Shown one piece after another: positions 16,468-24,573 of a DNA stretch of 64,000 nucleotides. Source of the DNA: Bryobacterales bacterium (GTDB lineage Bacteria; Acidobacteriota; Terriglobia; Bryobacterales; UBA6623). The stretch's first letter is position 1; each line of letters opens with the position of its first letter. Location of the stretch: NCBI GenBank assembly GCA_028819575.1, contig JAPPLB010000156.1:1-64000 (forward strand), given 5' to 3'. Made by a program: the position numbers and the translations under genes. A model generated the notes under the pieces. The model ran no database searches and had not been told where the DNA came from. It saw only the letters and a list, made by a program, of their open reading frames with translations.

Positions 16468-17142
16468 ATGGTTGAGATCGCTCCTTCGATTCTGGCTGCG
16501 GATTTCGCCCACTTGGGCCGCGATGTGAAAGCGGTCGAGCGGGCCGGCGTTTCGATGATCCACGTGGATGTGATGGACGGGCATTTTGTGCCCAACATCA
16601 CCATCGGCCCACCGGTCGTTCGCTCGTTGCGCAAGGCGACCGATCTCTTGCTGGACTGCCATTTGATGATCGAGAATCCGGATCTGTATATACCGCAGTT
16701 CGCGGTATCGGGTGCGCGGATGATTTCGGTTCATCAGGAAGCATGTCCTCACCTGGACCGAACGATTCAGCTCATCAAGGATAATGGCGCGGCTGCGGGC
16801 GTCGTGCTGAATCCGGCGACGCCGGTGCACACCCTGTCGACAATACTTGGGGCGGTGGACTTCGTGTTGGTCATGAGCGTTAATCCCGGGTTTGGCGGCC
16901 AGAAGTTCATCGACTATGCGCTTGAGAAGATCCGGGAATTGGATCGGATGAGGCGTGAGCGGCGGTTTTCTTATCGCATTGAGATTGACGGCGGTGTCTC
17001 TGAAGACAATGTCGGCGAGATTGCAAGCGCCGGATGCGATATCATCGTGGCTGGATCGAGCATTTTCGGTCGCGACGATCCGGCTGCGGCTGTCGCAGGA
17101 TTGCTGCGTAAGGTAGAGGAGCAGGCGTTTCTCCGAGCTTAG
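16468..17142 (+). CDS. rpe: ribulose-phosphate 3-epimerase
   Basis: This 224-residue TIM-barrel protein interconverts ribulose-5-phosphate and xylulose-5-phosphate in the pentose phosphate pathway. Diagnostic segments are IAPSILAADFAHLG, HVDVMDGHFVPNITIGP (metal-binding His and Asp), MSVNPGFGGQKFI and EIDGGVSEDN near the C-terminal phosphate-binding loop (AGSSIFGRDD). Length is normal. It is followed after 27 bases by the bamD-like gene. The leader carries the right arm of a dispersed repeat. Confidence 0.95.
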   Translation: MVEIAPSILAADFAHLGRDVKAVERAGVSMIHVDVMDGHFVPNITIGPPVVRSLRKATDLLLDCHLMIENPDLYIPQFAVSGARMISVHQEACPHLDRTIQLIKDNGAAAGVVLNPATPVHTLSTILGAVDFVLVMSVNPGFGGQKFIDYALEKIRELDRMRRERRFSYRIEIDGGVSEDNVGEIASAGCDIIVAGSSIFGRDDPAAAVAGLLRKVEEQAFLRA

Positions 17143-17169
17143 AACGCATAGGGTTGGATAGGTGAAGAC

Positions 17170-18288
17170 ATGAAGCGAAACTTGTTGGTCATTGCTGTTT
17201 GCGGGATGGCTGTGAGCCTTCTGGTAGGGTGCGGCCGCAAAGCCTATGAGAATCCGATCGCCACGAACTCCCAGCAGCCGGACAAGATCCTTTTCGACAA
17301 AGCCGTCAACGATCTCGAGAGGCGGCGCTACGAGCTGACGCGTCTGACGCTCAATACATTGATCAATACCTATCCCGACAGCGAGTACATCGCCAAAGCC
17401 AAGCTGGCCATTGCCGACAGTTGGTATCGCGAGGGGACGCGCCACGCCTTGGCCCAAGCGGAAGCGGAATACAAAGACTTCATGACGTTCTTCCCGACCA
17501 TGGAAGAGTCGGCGGAGTCGCAGATGAAGATCTGCAAGATCCACTACGACCAGATGCACAGCGCCGACCGCGACCAGACGCATGTGGTCAAAGCGGAGCA
17601 GGAATGCCGGCAGATGCTGATGCAATACCCCGACAGCCGCCATGCCGATGCGACGCAGCAAATGTTGCGTGAAGTTCAGGAAGTGTTGGCGGACGGCGAG
17701 TTTCGGGTCGGAGCGTTCTATTCCTTCAAGGGCAGCTACCGCGCCGGCGCGAATCGCCTGCAGGCTGTGACAGACCACTATCCGCTGTTTAGCCGCAGCG
17801 ACGAAGCGCTATGGACGCTTGCCGATACGTACCTGAAGATGGGTGACGAGTACGAGGAGCAAAGGGCTGACGCTTTGTCCCGGCTGGTGCGGGACTATCC
17901 ACTGAGCGAATTCCTCGATCGTGCGAAACAGGAGTTGGTGGCGATGAATCGGCCCGTGCCCGAGGTGGACCCTGCGCGCTTCGAGTTGATGAAGTACAAC
18001 ATCGATAACCGTACGAAGCGAAGCTTCTACGGCAAGATGTTTGGATTTTTCGGAACCGGCCCGAACGTCCGCGATGCCGCCAAGGCAGGTGACCCGGTGA
18101 TGACGGCTCTGATGCCGACGACGCCGATGGGAGTGGGCGAAACCCGCGTCGAGGCGGATGCAACCGCGGGCGTCACCGTCGAGACCATCTCGGGAGAAAG
18201 CAAGCTGGACACCGAGCCCGACGCTCGCCGGGGGGGGCAGCAGAACGATTCGGAAGACGAACCGGAGTCAGATCAGCAGGAACAGTGA
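17170..18288 (+). CDS. bamD: outer membrane assembly lipoprotein BamD
   Basis: This 372-residue lipoprotein has a signal peptide ending in the lipobox LLVGC (Cys 21). It is followed by tetratricopeptide-like repeats (about 40-260: FDKAVNDLERRRYELTRL, INTYPDSEYIAKAKLAIADS) typical of BamD/YfiO, the essential partner of BamA in outer-membrane protein insertion. It is longer than E. coli BamD (about 245 residues) because of an acidic, low-complexity C-terminal tail (about 310-372, ending in SEDEPESDQQEQ). It is predicted to be anchored to the inner face of the outer membrane and is the second gene after rpe. Confidence 0.85.
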   Translation: MKRNLLVIAVCGMAVSLLVGCGRKAYENPIATNSQQPDKILFDKAVNDLERRRYELTRLTLNTLINTYPDSEYIAKAKLAIADSWYREGTRHALAQAEAEYKDFMTFFPTMEESAESQMKICKIHYDQMHSADRDQTHVVKAEQECRQMLMQYPDSRHADATQQMLREVQEVLADGEFRVGAFYSFKGSYRAGANRLQAVTDHYPLFSRSDEALWTLADTYLKMGDEYEEQRADALSRLVRDYPLSEFLDRAKQELVAMNRPVPEVDPARFELMKYNIDNRTKRSFYGKMFGFFGTGPNVRDAAKAGDPVMTALMPTTPMGVGETRVEADATAGVTVETISGESKLDTEPDARRGGQQNDSEDEPESDQQEQ

Positions 18289-18401
18289 TCGTCATCCGGT
18301 CCGCGCTGCTGCGCCGGTGTCGCCGATGGAATGGGTTGCGGACGAGGTCCCGGATATCGACTCCGAGATCTGCGGTGCGGGTTTAGGGTTTCCTCTGCTG
18401 A

Positions 18402-18576
18402 CCTGCATTTTTTACCAAGTGACGAGGCGAAGTGCTCGAGAGGCCGTCAGGACGAGGCGTCATCCTCTTGGAACTCGCAGGTCTTCTTGACGGTACAACG
18501 AGCACGGTAATCAAGCTCAACGAAGTCATGGCGGTCTTGTCGCGTGATCCGCACGTCAGTGGGTGAGAAATGCAGG
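18402..18576. repeat. dispersed repeat, copy 4 (full length, 175 bp)
   Basis: Left arm CCTGCATTTTTTACCAA starts at 18402 and right arm GTGGGTGAGAAATGCAGG ends at 18576. The core shows the shared GAGAGGCCGTCAGGACGAGG and AAGTCATGGCGGTCTTGTCG segments. The copy ends 14 bases before the start of the receiver-domain gene. Confidence 0.9.
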
Positions 18577-18589
18577 TTGATTGCTGTGA

Positions 18590-19243
18590 GTGGGTTTTGT
18601 GAGCACAATCCTGTTGGCTGACGACAATCCCCATGCGCGCCGTATGGGCAGTGAGATCTTGGTGGAAGAAGGTCACCAGGTCGTTACCGTCGAGAGCGGC
18701 GACGAGGCGGTTGCCTGGCTCAACTCTCACCGCCCGGACCTTGTGTTGGCAGACACGGAAATGCCCGGCGCGAGCGGCTACGAACTTTGCGGATTCGTGA
18801 GGTCGCAACCTGAGTTCGGGAACGTGAAAGTAGTATTGCTGCATCCTCCGTTGGAACGATTCGACGAACGTCTCGCTGCCGAAGTTGGCACGGATGGCAT
18901 GTTGCAAAAGCCCCTGGACGCGGAGGCTCTCATCGAAACCGTTTCCTCGTTGCTTGAGAACAATGGTGCTGCTCAGCCCCCAAAGGAGCAACCAGGATCG
19001 GATAGCTTGGGAACAGCCGGAATCACTGAGCCTGCGTCAGGCGATTTTGAAGGCCGGTCTTCGGATCATCAGACTGACGATCCGTTTGCGGAGGTCGTCG
19101 AGCAAGTGCTGTCGGAACCGCGCTCTGAACGTGAGCTGCGTGACCGAGTTCATGCCGCCGTGGCGGAAGTGATGGAGAGTGTCACGCCGGCTTTGGTCGA
19201 TCGGATTACCGAACGGGTCCTCCAAACCATGCGCAAGGGATGA
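18590..19243 (+). CDS. response regulator receiver protein with C-terminal helical tail
   Basis: The 217-residue protein starts with a receiver domain (about 4-122): acidic pair DD in LLADDNPHARRMG, phospho-acceptor Asp in LVLADTEMPGASGYELC, and a Lys-Pro pair (MLQKPLDAEAL). After an acidic linker (about 125-165) comes a helical region (DPFAEVVEQVLSEP to MRKG) with no recognised output domain. There is no adjacent histidine kinase. The start is GTG at 18590, or possibly GTG at 18599, which gives VSTILLADDN; neither has a strong ribosome site. The next gene (YajQ) starts 18 bases later and is likely co-transcribed. Confidence 0.8.
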   Translation: MGFVSTILLADDNPHARRMGSEILVEEGHQVVTVESGDEAVAWLNSHRPDLVLADTEMPGASGYELCGFVRSQPEFGNVKVVLLHPPLERFDERLAAEVGTDGMLQKPLDAEALIETVSSLLENNGAAQPPKEQPGSDSLGTAGITEPASGDFEGRSSDHQTDDPFAEVVEQVLSEPRSERELRDRVHAAVAEVMESVTPALVDRITERVLQTMRKG

Positions 19244-19261
19244 CACTCGCAGGCTAGAGCG

Positions 19262-19762
19262 ATGGCAATGAACAGCTTCGATATTGTTTGCCGTATCGAC
19301 GTCGAAGAGGTAGGCAACGCCGTCAATCAGGCCATGAAGGAAGTACGGAATCGTTACGATTTGAAGAAGACCGGGAGCACGATTGCACTGGATCGGGCAG
19401 CCAGTAAGATCGTCGTCCGCAGTGAGGATGATTTTACGCTCAAGCAAGTGCTCGACGTGTTGGAACAGAAGCTGGTTCGCCGGAATGTTCCTCTCAAGGC
19501 TCTGACGTACGGACCGGTCCGGGAAGCGGCCGGCTCGACGGTGGTGCAGGAAATCGCCATGCAGCAGGGCATCCCGATCGAGAAGGCGCGCGAGATGGTC
19601 AAGCTGATCAAGCAGCAGAAGCGCAAAGTGCAGTCCTCGATTCAGGGAGATCAGGTGCGGGTGAGCGGCAAGAAGCGTGACGACTTGCAAGCTGTGATGG
19701 CGATGCTGAAGGAGAAAGACTTCGGTATCGACATGCAGTTCGCGAATTACCGCAGCAACTAG
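19262..19762 (+). CDS. yajQ: YajQ family (DUF520) nucleotide-binding protein
   Basis: This 166-residue protein has the standard length and sequence of the YajQ family: SFDIVCRIDVEEVGNAVNQA at the start, SEDDFTLKQVLDVLEQKL, IPIEKAREMVKLIKQ, VQSSIQGDQVRVSGKKRDDL and the C-terminal FGIDMQFANYR. Members bind nucleotides, and some bind cyclic di-GMP and act as effector proteins. It lies 18 bases after a receiver-domain gene and 21 bases before a hydrolase gene, suggesting an operon of three. Confidence 0.9.
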   Translation: MAMNSFDIVCRIDVEEVGNAVNQAMKEVRNRYDLKKTGSTIALDRAASKIVVRSEDDFTLKQVLDVLEQKLVRRNVPLKALTYGPVREAAGSTVVQEIAMQQGIPIEKAREMVKLIKQQKRKVQSSIQGDQVRVSGKKRDDLQAVMAMLKEKDFGIDMQFANYRSN

Positions 19763-19783
19763 AAATCCTCCGCTCGTAAATGT

Positions 19784-20434
19784 ATGGCTCGAGTCGTTAA
19801 ATCCACGTTCATCCAGGGACCCGCGGGTCGGCTTGAGGCGCTTCACGAGGAGCCGGACGAGGGCGCGCGACTCGATCGGGTCGTCCTCGTATGCCATCCC
19901 CATCCGCTGTACGGCGGGACACTCCACAACAAAGTGGTCTTCCGATTGGCGCGTGCGGGCCGGCGGGCTCACTCGGCGGTGCTTCGATTCAACTTCAGGG
20001 GTGTTGGACTAAGCACTGGCTCCTACGACGAAGGAGAAGGAGAGCAGGATGACCTGCGTGCGGCATTGTCTTACATGAATGACCGTTACCCGGGGTTGCC
20101 GATGGTGGTCGCCGGATTCTCTTTTGGGGCGAGGGTGGCGCTGCGGCTGGCATGCCGCGATTCTCGGATCGAGCGGATCGTGGCCGTGGGCACGCCGGTC
20201 TTCAAGCACGATTGGTCTCATCTGGCTCGATGCGGCTGCACGCAGATCTTCTTGCACAGCACGAACGACGAGTTTGGCCCAAGAGAGACGATGGAGAGTG
20301 TCTTTGCCGTTGCGTCGGAACCCAAGCGGATCAACTGGATCGAGTCAAGCGATCATTTTTTCAGTGACAATCTCGATGGCCTCGAAGAGGCGGCGTATGA
20401 GGCAATTCGGACGCCCGTCACGACCGCATCGTAA
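19784..20434 (+). CDS. alpha/beta hydrolase
   Basis: This 216-residue protein has the fold signatures of a small alpha/beta hydrolase. CHPHPLYGGTLHNKVVFRLA and RFNFRGVGLSTGSYDEGEGE precede the nucleophile elbow GFSFGA (Ser about 113), and a late DEFGP Asp and DHFF His complete the triad. This subgroup (often annotated as dienelactone-hydrolase-like, or as OsmC-like serine hydrolases) has no defined substrate. Third gene of the receiver-yajQ run. No signal peptide, so cytoplasmic. Confidence 0.8.
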   Translation: MARVVKSTFIQGPAGRLEALHEEPDEGARLDRVVLVCHPHPLYGGTLHNKVVFRLARAGRRAHSAVLRFNFRGVGLSTGSYDEGEGEQDDLRAALSYMNDRYPGLPMVVAGFSFGARVALRLACRDSRIERIVAVGTPVFKHDWSHLARCGCTQIFLHSTNDEFGPRETMESVFAVASEPKRINWIESSDHFFSDNLDGLEEAAYEAIRTPVTTAS

Positions 20435-20609
20435 ACCTCACGAGCCCGTATGCGCCCTGGTCAGCATCATTCTTTTCGCGGGGTCTCTGGGTGGGTGGCT
20501 GATGCCGCTTTGCAAAAAAGTGACATCCACTGAAGGGAGGTCATGATGCCGTCGGGGGAAAGGCTGTCCGAACACCGCTGCTGACCTTGTGCGCAGGTTG
20601 CGGTTTGCC

Positions 20610-21875
20610 TTATCGCATGTCGTCCAGATCGTCTTCCGGGTCGCTTTCCGCTGCGGTGCGAGGTTGAATGCGGACATGGGTTGCACGGCCTGCTTGCACT
20701 TCGACGACTTCCGCATCGGCCCCCTTCAACTTGACGGCATCTCCGACTTTGAGTAGGCGGCCCAATTTACTGACGAGCAGCCCCGAGACCGTATCGGCCT
20801 CGGAGTCGTCAAATTCGAGCTTGAGTTCGCGGTTGATGCGCTCGATGGGCAATTGACCCGCAACCAGATAGCGCCCTTCGCCCTCAGGGACGATCTCGGG
20901 CATTTCAGTGTCGAACTCATCCTGCACGGCGCCGACGATCTGTTCCAGCACGTTTTCTAGAGTGACGATCCCTACTGCGGTTCCGAACTCATCGATCACG
21001 GTGGCCATGTGCTGGTGGGTGCTCTGCATCTGCCGCAGCAGGCGGCTGATGGGCATGGATTCCGGGACGGTTCGCAGTGGCCGCACGACGTTGTCGACTT
21101 GGAACGGTTGGTCCTGGGGAACTCCCAGCAGATCCTTGATGTGCACCAGGCCGAGAGCGTCGTCGAGGTTCCCCTCGCACAACGGATAACGCGTGTGTTT
21201 CGTCCGTTGGGCTATTTCTATGCAACGAGATAGTTGCCATGTGCGGTCGAAGATGACGACCTCGCGGCGTGGCACCATGATTTGCCGCACGACGAGCTCG
21301 TCGAAATGGAACACGGCGCTCAGAAGTTGCAGTTCAGCAGGTGTGATCTCGCCGGACCTGCCGCCTACCTGGATCATGGCCTGGATTTCGTCCTCGGTCA
21401 CGGAGGGGGTCGATGTCCTCACGGTGAAGAGTTTCGCGAAACCTTGTGTCACCTTGATGATGGGATAAAGCCCCTGCTGCATCAGCGTCACTGGCCACAC
21501 GACAAGGTGCCAAACGCTTTTCCAATGTACGGCGCCGTAGGTCTTGGGCAGGATCTCGCCGAGAAACAGGATCGCGACGGTCAGCAATGCCGAGAAGGCA
21601 GGAACCCATGCGGTCCCGAGTACGGTAGTGGCATACATACCCGCGATGGTGGCCCCCGCAGTGTTGGCGATCGTATTGAGTATGAGGATGGCGGAAGTCG
21701 GCCTCGCGATGTCCTTCTTCATGTCCATGAATCGCGTCGCAAGCCGGCGGTGCTTCCCGACAGTTCGTGCCGACTCGATCGCGGCCATACGCGTCGAATA
21801 GAGCGTCGACTCGAACAGGGAACACATCCCCGAGATAATGACGGTCAGCGCCGCCACCAAGAGAAGGATGGTCAT
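20610..21875 (-). CDS. CNNM / CorC-HlyC family transporter with DUF21 and CBS domains
   Basis: This 421-residue protein has an N-terminal DUF21 membrane domain (about 1-180; MAAIESARTVGKHRRLATRF and NTIANTAGATIAGMYATTVL), two CBS domains (about 200-320; IMVPRREVVIFD and HIKDLLGV) and a C-terminal CorC_HlyC domain (about 330-405). The family is linked to magnesium or other divalent-cation export. The length is typical. It is encoded convergently with the hydrolase gene. The intergenic 175 bases (20435-20609) show no clear terminator. Confidence 0.88.
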   Translation of the reverse strand: MTILLLVAALTVIISGMCSLFESTLYSTRMAAIESARTVGKHRRLATRFMDMKKDIARPTSAILILNTIANTAGATIAGMYATTVLGTAWVPAFSALLTVAILFLGEILPKTYGAVHWKSVWHLVVWPVTLMQQGLYPIIKVTQGFAKLFTVRTSTPSVTEDEIQAMIQVGGRSGEITPAELQLLSAVFHFDELVVRQIMVPRREVVIFDRTWQLSRCIEIAQRTKHTRYPLCEGNLDDALGLVHIKDLLGVPQDQPFQVDNVVRPLRTVPESMPISRLLRQMQSTHQHMATVIDEFGTAVGIVTLENVLEQIVGAVQDEFDTEMPEIVPEGEGRYLVAGQLPIERINRELKLEFDDSEADTVSGLLVSKLGRLLKVGDAVKLKGADAEVVEVQAGRATHVRIQPRTAAESDPEDDLDDMR

Positions 21876-21957
21876 TCTAAGGTCTCCTTATCCGGAGTGC
21901 TGAAGGGTTGTGAACGCGCTTGAATCCGCCCGCGTGATTTTCACCACAGGCTGCTGG

Positions 21958-22133
21958 CTTGCATGTCTCCCCGCATGGGGAGGCAAACTGCGTGAAAGGA
22001 CCCTCAGGACGAGACGCGGGCCTAAGGGTGTCCGCAAGTGTGCTTGACCCAATCTCGAGTAGGGTAACCAAGCGCAACGAAGCCATGGCGGTTTTATCTC
22101 CTGGTTCGACCGTCCGGTGTTGAGTGATGCAGG
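21958..22133. repeat. dispersed repeat, copy 5 (full length, 176 bp)
   Basis: The left arm is degenerate (CTTGCATGTCTCCCCGC at 21958) and the right arm is GTGTTGAGTGATGCAGG ending at 22133. The core keeps GTGAAAGGACCCTCAGGACG and AACGAAGCCATGGCGGTTTT. The last base directly abuts the reverse-strand stop codon (22134-22136) of the channel gene, so that gene's 3' end is set exactly at the repeat. Confidence 0.88.
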
Positions 22134-23207
22134 TCAGGGTGTCTCGCCAAACCATTTTTTGTAGAGTCTGCGGTGGGTTCCATCCTCTTGCAGATCAAGG
22201 AGGGCGCGGTTGACCTTCTCTCGAAGAGGGCTTCCGTTCGGGAACGCCATTCCGTACGACTCGGTATTGAGAAGCGGCCCGACCAAAGCGACGCGGCTTT
22301 CGCTGCTTTCTTTCACGTATTGAAGGAGCGGCGGTGCATCGAAGACGATGGCGGCCACTTCTCCGGCCTCGAGAAGGTCATAGGCATCCTCGATTTCTTG
22401 GACTTCGACGAGGTGGGCTCCGAAACCGCGAATCACATCCGTGCTGGTGGAACCGGCAACCGTCGCCACTCGACGCCGGCGCAGGTCTTCGGGCCCGCTG
22501 ATGTCGGAACCGAGTTGCGCGAGGGTGAGGCCCGCTGACAGCTCTGCGATGATGATCCCGAACAGGGCGATGCCGGTGACCATGACCAGGAGTGCGATGA
22601 ATCGTCCGATCCAGCGCTGTGGAGTAATGTCGCCATAGCCGACGGTCGTCACCGTAGCAAGGATGCACCAGGCGGCCTCGAAGATTCCGGGGATGTAACC
22701 TCGGCTGATCGATTTGCTGCCTCGCTCCGCAAAGAACAGAATGTGGGAACAGATGAGTATGAAGCCAATCAGGTAACCGAGGGGCTTCACGATGCCGGAC
22801 TCGGTTACTCCCCGCAGCAGGCGGTAAAGGCTCGACTCTTCGTGATTGACACCCGCCAGAATACGCAATCCCGAACGCATGTAGGGATGGCTGAAATCCA
22901 TCTCGCGTTCTCGACTTCCGTTGATGGTGATGCCTGCGATCGCAGCGTCCACTTCTCCTTCCTTCACGGCTTTCAGCAATTGCTCGAAGGGAAGAAGCTT
23001 GTATGTACTCTCGATTTCAGCGGCCCGGCGAACTTCTTCCCAGAGCTCGATGTCGAAACCGGTGTATGAGTTCTGACCAGCGCCACCCTTCATCACGTTA
23101 GGGGGGAACAGGGCTATTCCAACGGTTGTTTCGGAATCGGCGCCCGAGAGCGGTGTCGTGGATACAGAGAAAAGGAGAAGCCCAAGCAGCCACGGGGGCT
23201 GTTGCAT
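22134..23207 (-). CDS. GluR0-like ligand-gated potassium channel
   Basis: This protein of about 357 residues has a prokaryotic ionotropic glutamate receptor plan. In order: a signal peptide (1-22), the first half of a periplasmic amino-acid-binding domain (about 25-135, with TGFDIELWEEV and DFSHPYMRSGLRIL), membrane helix 1 (about 141-160) and a pore loop with the potassium selectivity filter TVGYGD (188-193). Membrane helix 2 (about 200-225) and the second half of the binding domain (about 230-357) follow. The filter marks a K+-selective channel opened by a small ligand. The frame continues to 23351, but the ATG at 23207 gives the first sensible leader (MQQPPWLLGLLLF), so I choose it. No strong ribosome site supports either start. 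Confidence 0.85.
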   Translation of the reverse strand: MQQPPWLLGLLLFSVSTTPLSGADSETTVGIALFPPNVMKGGAGQNSYTGFDIELWEEVRRAAEIESTYKLLPFEQLLKAVKEGEVDAAIAGITINGSREREMDFSHPYMRSGLRILAGVNHEESSLYRLLRGVTESGIVKPLGYLIGFILICSHILFFAERGSKSISRGYIPGIFEAAWCILATVTTVGYGDITPQRWIGRFIALLVMVTGIALFGIIIAELSAGLTLAQLGSDISGPEDLRRRRVATVAGSTSTDVIRGFGAHLVEVQEIEDAYDLLEAGEVAAIVFDAPPLLQYVKESSESRVALVGPLLNTESYGMAFPNGSPLREKVNRALLDLQEDGTHRRLYKKWFGETP

Positions 23208-23518
23208 GAAAGGGATTGTAGCAAGCCGATCGTCGGCGTCGGGGTGCAGTTGCCCAGCGTCGATGCGGAAGGGTTGAGGCTGTGAACGGTGCGAAATTCT
23301 TTCATGGTTGTGCATCTGGTTCATACCAGTTGCACCTGATGCCATGCTCAAGTTGCACCCTCACGAAAGAGCTTAAAGTGCTGAATCCCAATGGCTTGCG
23401 ACTTTATCCACGACACGAGCGAGGTTTGGAACCCTTGTTGCACTAGTAGAGAGATGCGATTGAGCGTAGCCGCCATCAGCGCCAATCGAACCGACACCGT
23501 TACCCAAAGGAGAGCCTG

Positions 23519-24403
23519 ATGAGCATAACGACGCCCCAACCTCAACCCCTGAAGAAGTCCCCTTCCGGACAGATGATCGCATTGGCGCTTGTGATTGTTT
23601 TTGCCGCTGCGACGAATGTCTATCTTTTTTCGCGAGTGAAGAGCCTGGAAGTCGAAGCGCACACTTTGCGCACGAATCTGGAAACTGAGATCGCGAAGTT
23701 CAACGAGTCTTCCGCCTATCGAAACGTTCAGACGCGGCGCGAGTTCGAAGACTTGCGCAAGGAAGTCAAAAAGGCCCGATCACGGATCAGCAAGGAGACC
23801 GAAGCGAACACGCGGGCGCGCACCCGGCGCCTTGCCGACAACGTTGCCAAGAAACAGCGCGAGCAACAGGAAATGTTGCTGGGCGAAATCCGGGTGGTCT
23901 CCGGTAAGGCAGGGAAGGCCCAAAGTGGTGTTGACGAAGTGCGCACCGACGTCCAGGCGATGCGTTCCGATGCAGAAGAAACACGCACGCAACTCAACGA
24001 GACAGGAGCCATGCTCCGCGCTACGCACAATCATGTTATGGATCTCGATGGACAGGTGAGCGGTAACGCCACCGGCATCGAGAGGCTGCGCCAACTGGGC
24101 GAGCGCGAGCGGATCGCCTTCGCCCTCAAGAGGACAGACCGCCTGCAGCGGGTCGGTGGGATCTATCTGCGACTGAAGAATACCAGCCCCAAGAACAATC
24201 GCTTCACACTAGAAGTGATGGCCGACGACAAGAAGGTCGAGCAGAGAAAAAAGCATGTCCACGAGGCGATGCGCTTCTATCTGCCGGGCACGGGGCAGCC
24301 GTATGAGATCGTGATCACAGCGGTCCAAAAAAACCAGGTAAATGGGTACCTGAGCAGGCCGAAACTGCACGCCAACCGCATTGCCGCGATGGCGTCACGC
24401 TAA
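23519..24403 (+). CDS. membrane-anchored coiled-coil protein, unknown
   Basis: This 294-residue protein has one N-terminal membrane helix (about 19-40, MIALALVIVFAAATNVYLF). A long charged coiled-coil region follows (about 42-195, with many R/K/E heptads such as RREFEDLRKEVKKARSRI), then a small C-terminal domain (about 205-294) ending in LHANRIAAMASR. The C-terminal part, with RVGGIYLRLKNTSPKNNRFT and ADDKKVEQRKKHVHEAM, looks like a beta-rich periplasmic domain. I recognise no family. A stem-loop terminator follows 17 bases after the stop, so it is probably a monocistronic gene. The structure resembles a cell-envelope tether or signalling spacer, but that is guesswork. Confidence 0.65.
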   Translation: MSITTPQPQPLKKSPSGQMIALALVIVFAAATNVYLFSRVKSLEVEAHTLRTNLETEIAKFNESSAYRNVQTRREFEDLRKEVKKARSRISKETEANTRARTRRLADNVAKKQREQQEMLLGEIRVVSGKAGKAQSGVDEVRTDVQAMRSDAEETRTQLNETGAMLRATHNHVMDLDGQVSGNATGIERLRQLGERERIAFALKRTDRLQRVGGIYLRLKNTSPKNNRFTLEVMADDKKVEQRKKHVHEAMRFYLPGTGQPYEIVITAVQKNQVNGYLSRPKLHANRIAAMASR

Positions 24404-24419
24404 GTCGAATGCAAGTGCT

Positions 24420-24450
24420 GCCCCGCTGACGAGGCGGGGCCGTATTTGTT
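24420..24450 (+). terminator. stem-loop terminator
   Basis: GCCCCGC (24420-24426), a 7-base loop and GCGGGGC (24434-24440) form a perfect 7-bp GC-rich stem, followed by a modestly T-rich run (CGTATTTGTT). It lies just after the coiled-coil gene. Confidence 0.65.
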
Positions 24451-24573
24451 CCTTGTTTCGGTAGAAACCTCTACGGTTTGAACGAGACAAGCGCAGGCAA
24501 TTCATCGGCCGTAAGCGCACTGGGCAGGAGCCGCTCCTCGGGCAGCTTCTTGCCGGGTATGATCGATGTCAAG
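24451..24573. other. short intergenic region with a coding-like remnant
   Basis: Directly downstream of the PhoX-like gene, in the +1 frame on the minus strand, about 35 codons are open and look protein-like (PDLTSIIPGKKLPEERLLPS, ALTADELPALVSFKP). They have no start. It may be the severed end of a lost gene or of an older version of the PhoX-like C-terminus. Confidence 0.3.

Noticed and set aside
16267-17778. Minus-strand frame of 503 codons across rpe and bamD
   Set aside because: It runs across two well-defined plus-strand genes and a repeat; composition and lack of motifs show it is not a gene.
20536-20583. Good Shine-Dalgarno (GGGAGG) followed by ATGATG and a 13-14 codon frame
   Set aside because: Too short to support; lies between convergent genes and has no context as a leader peptide.
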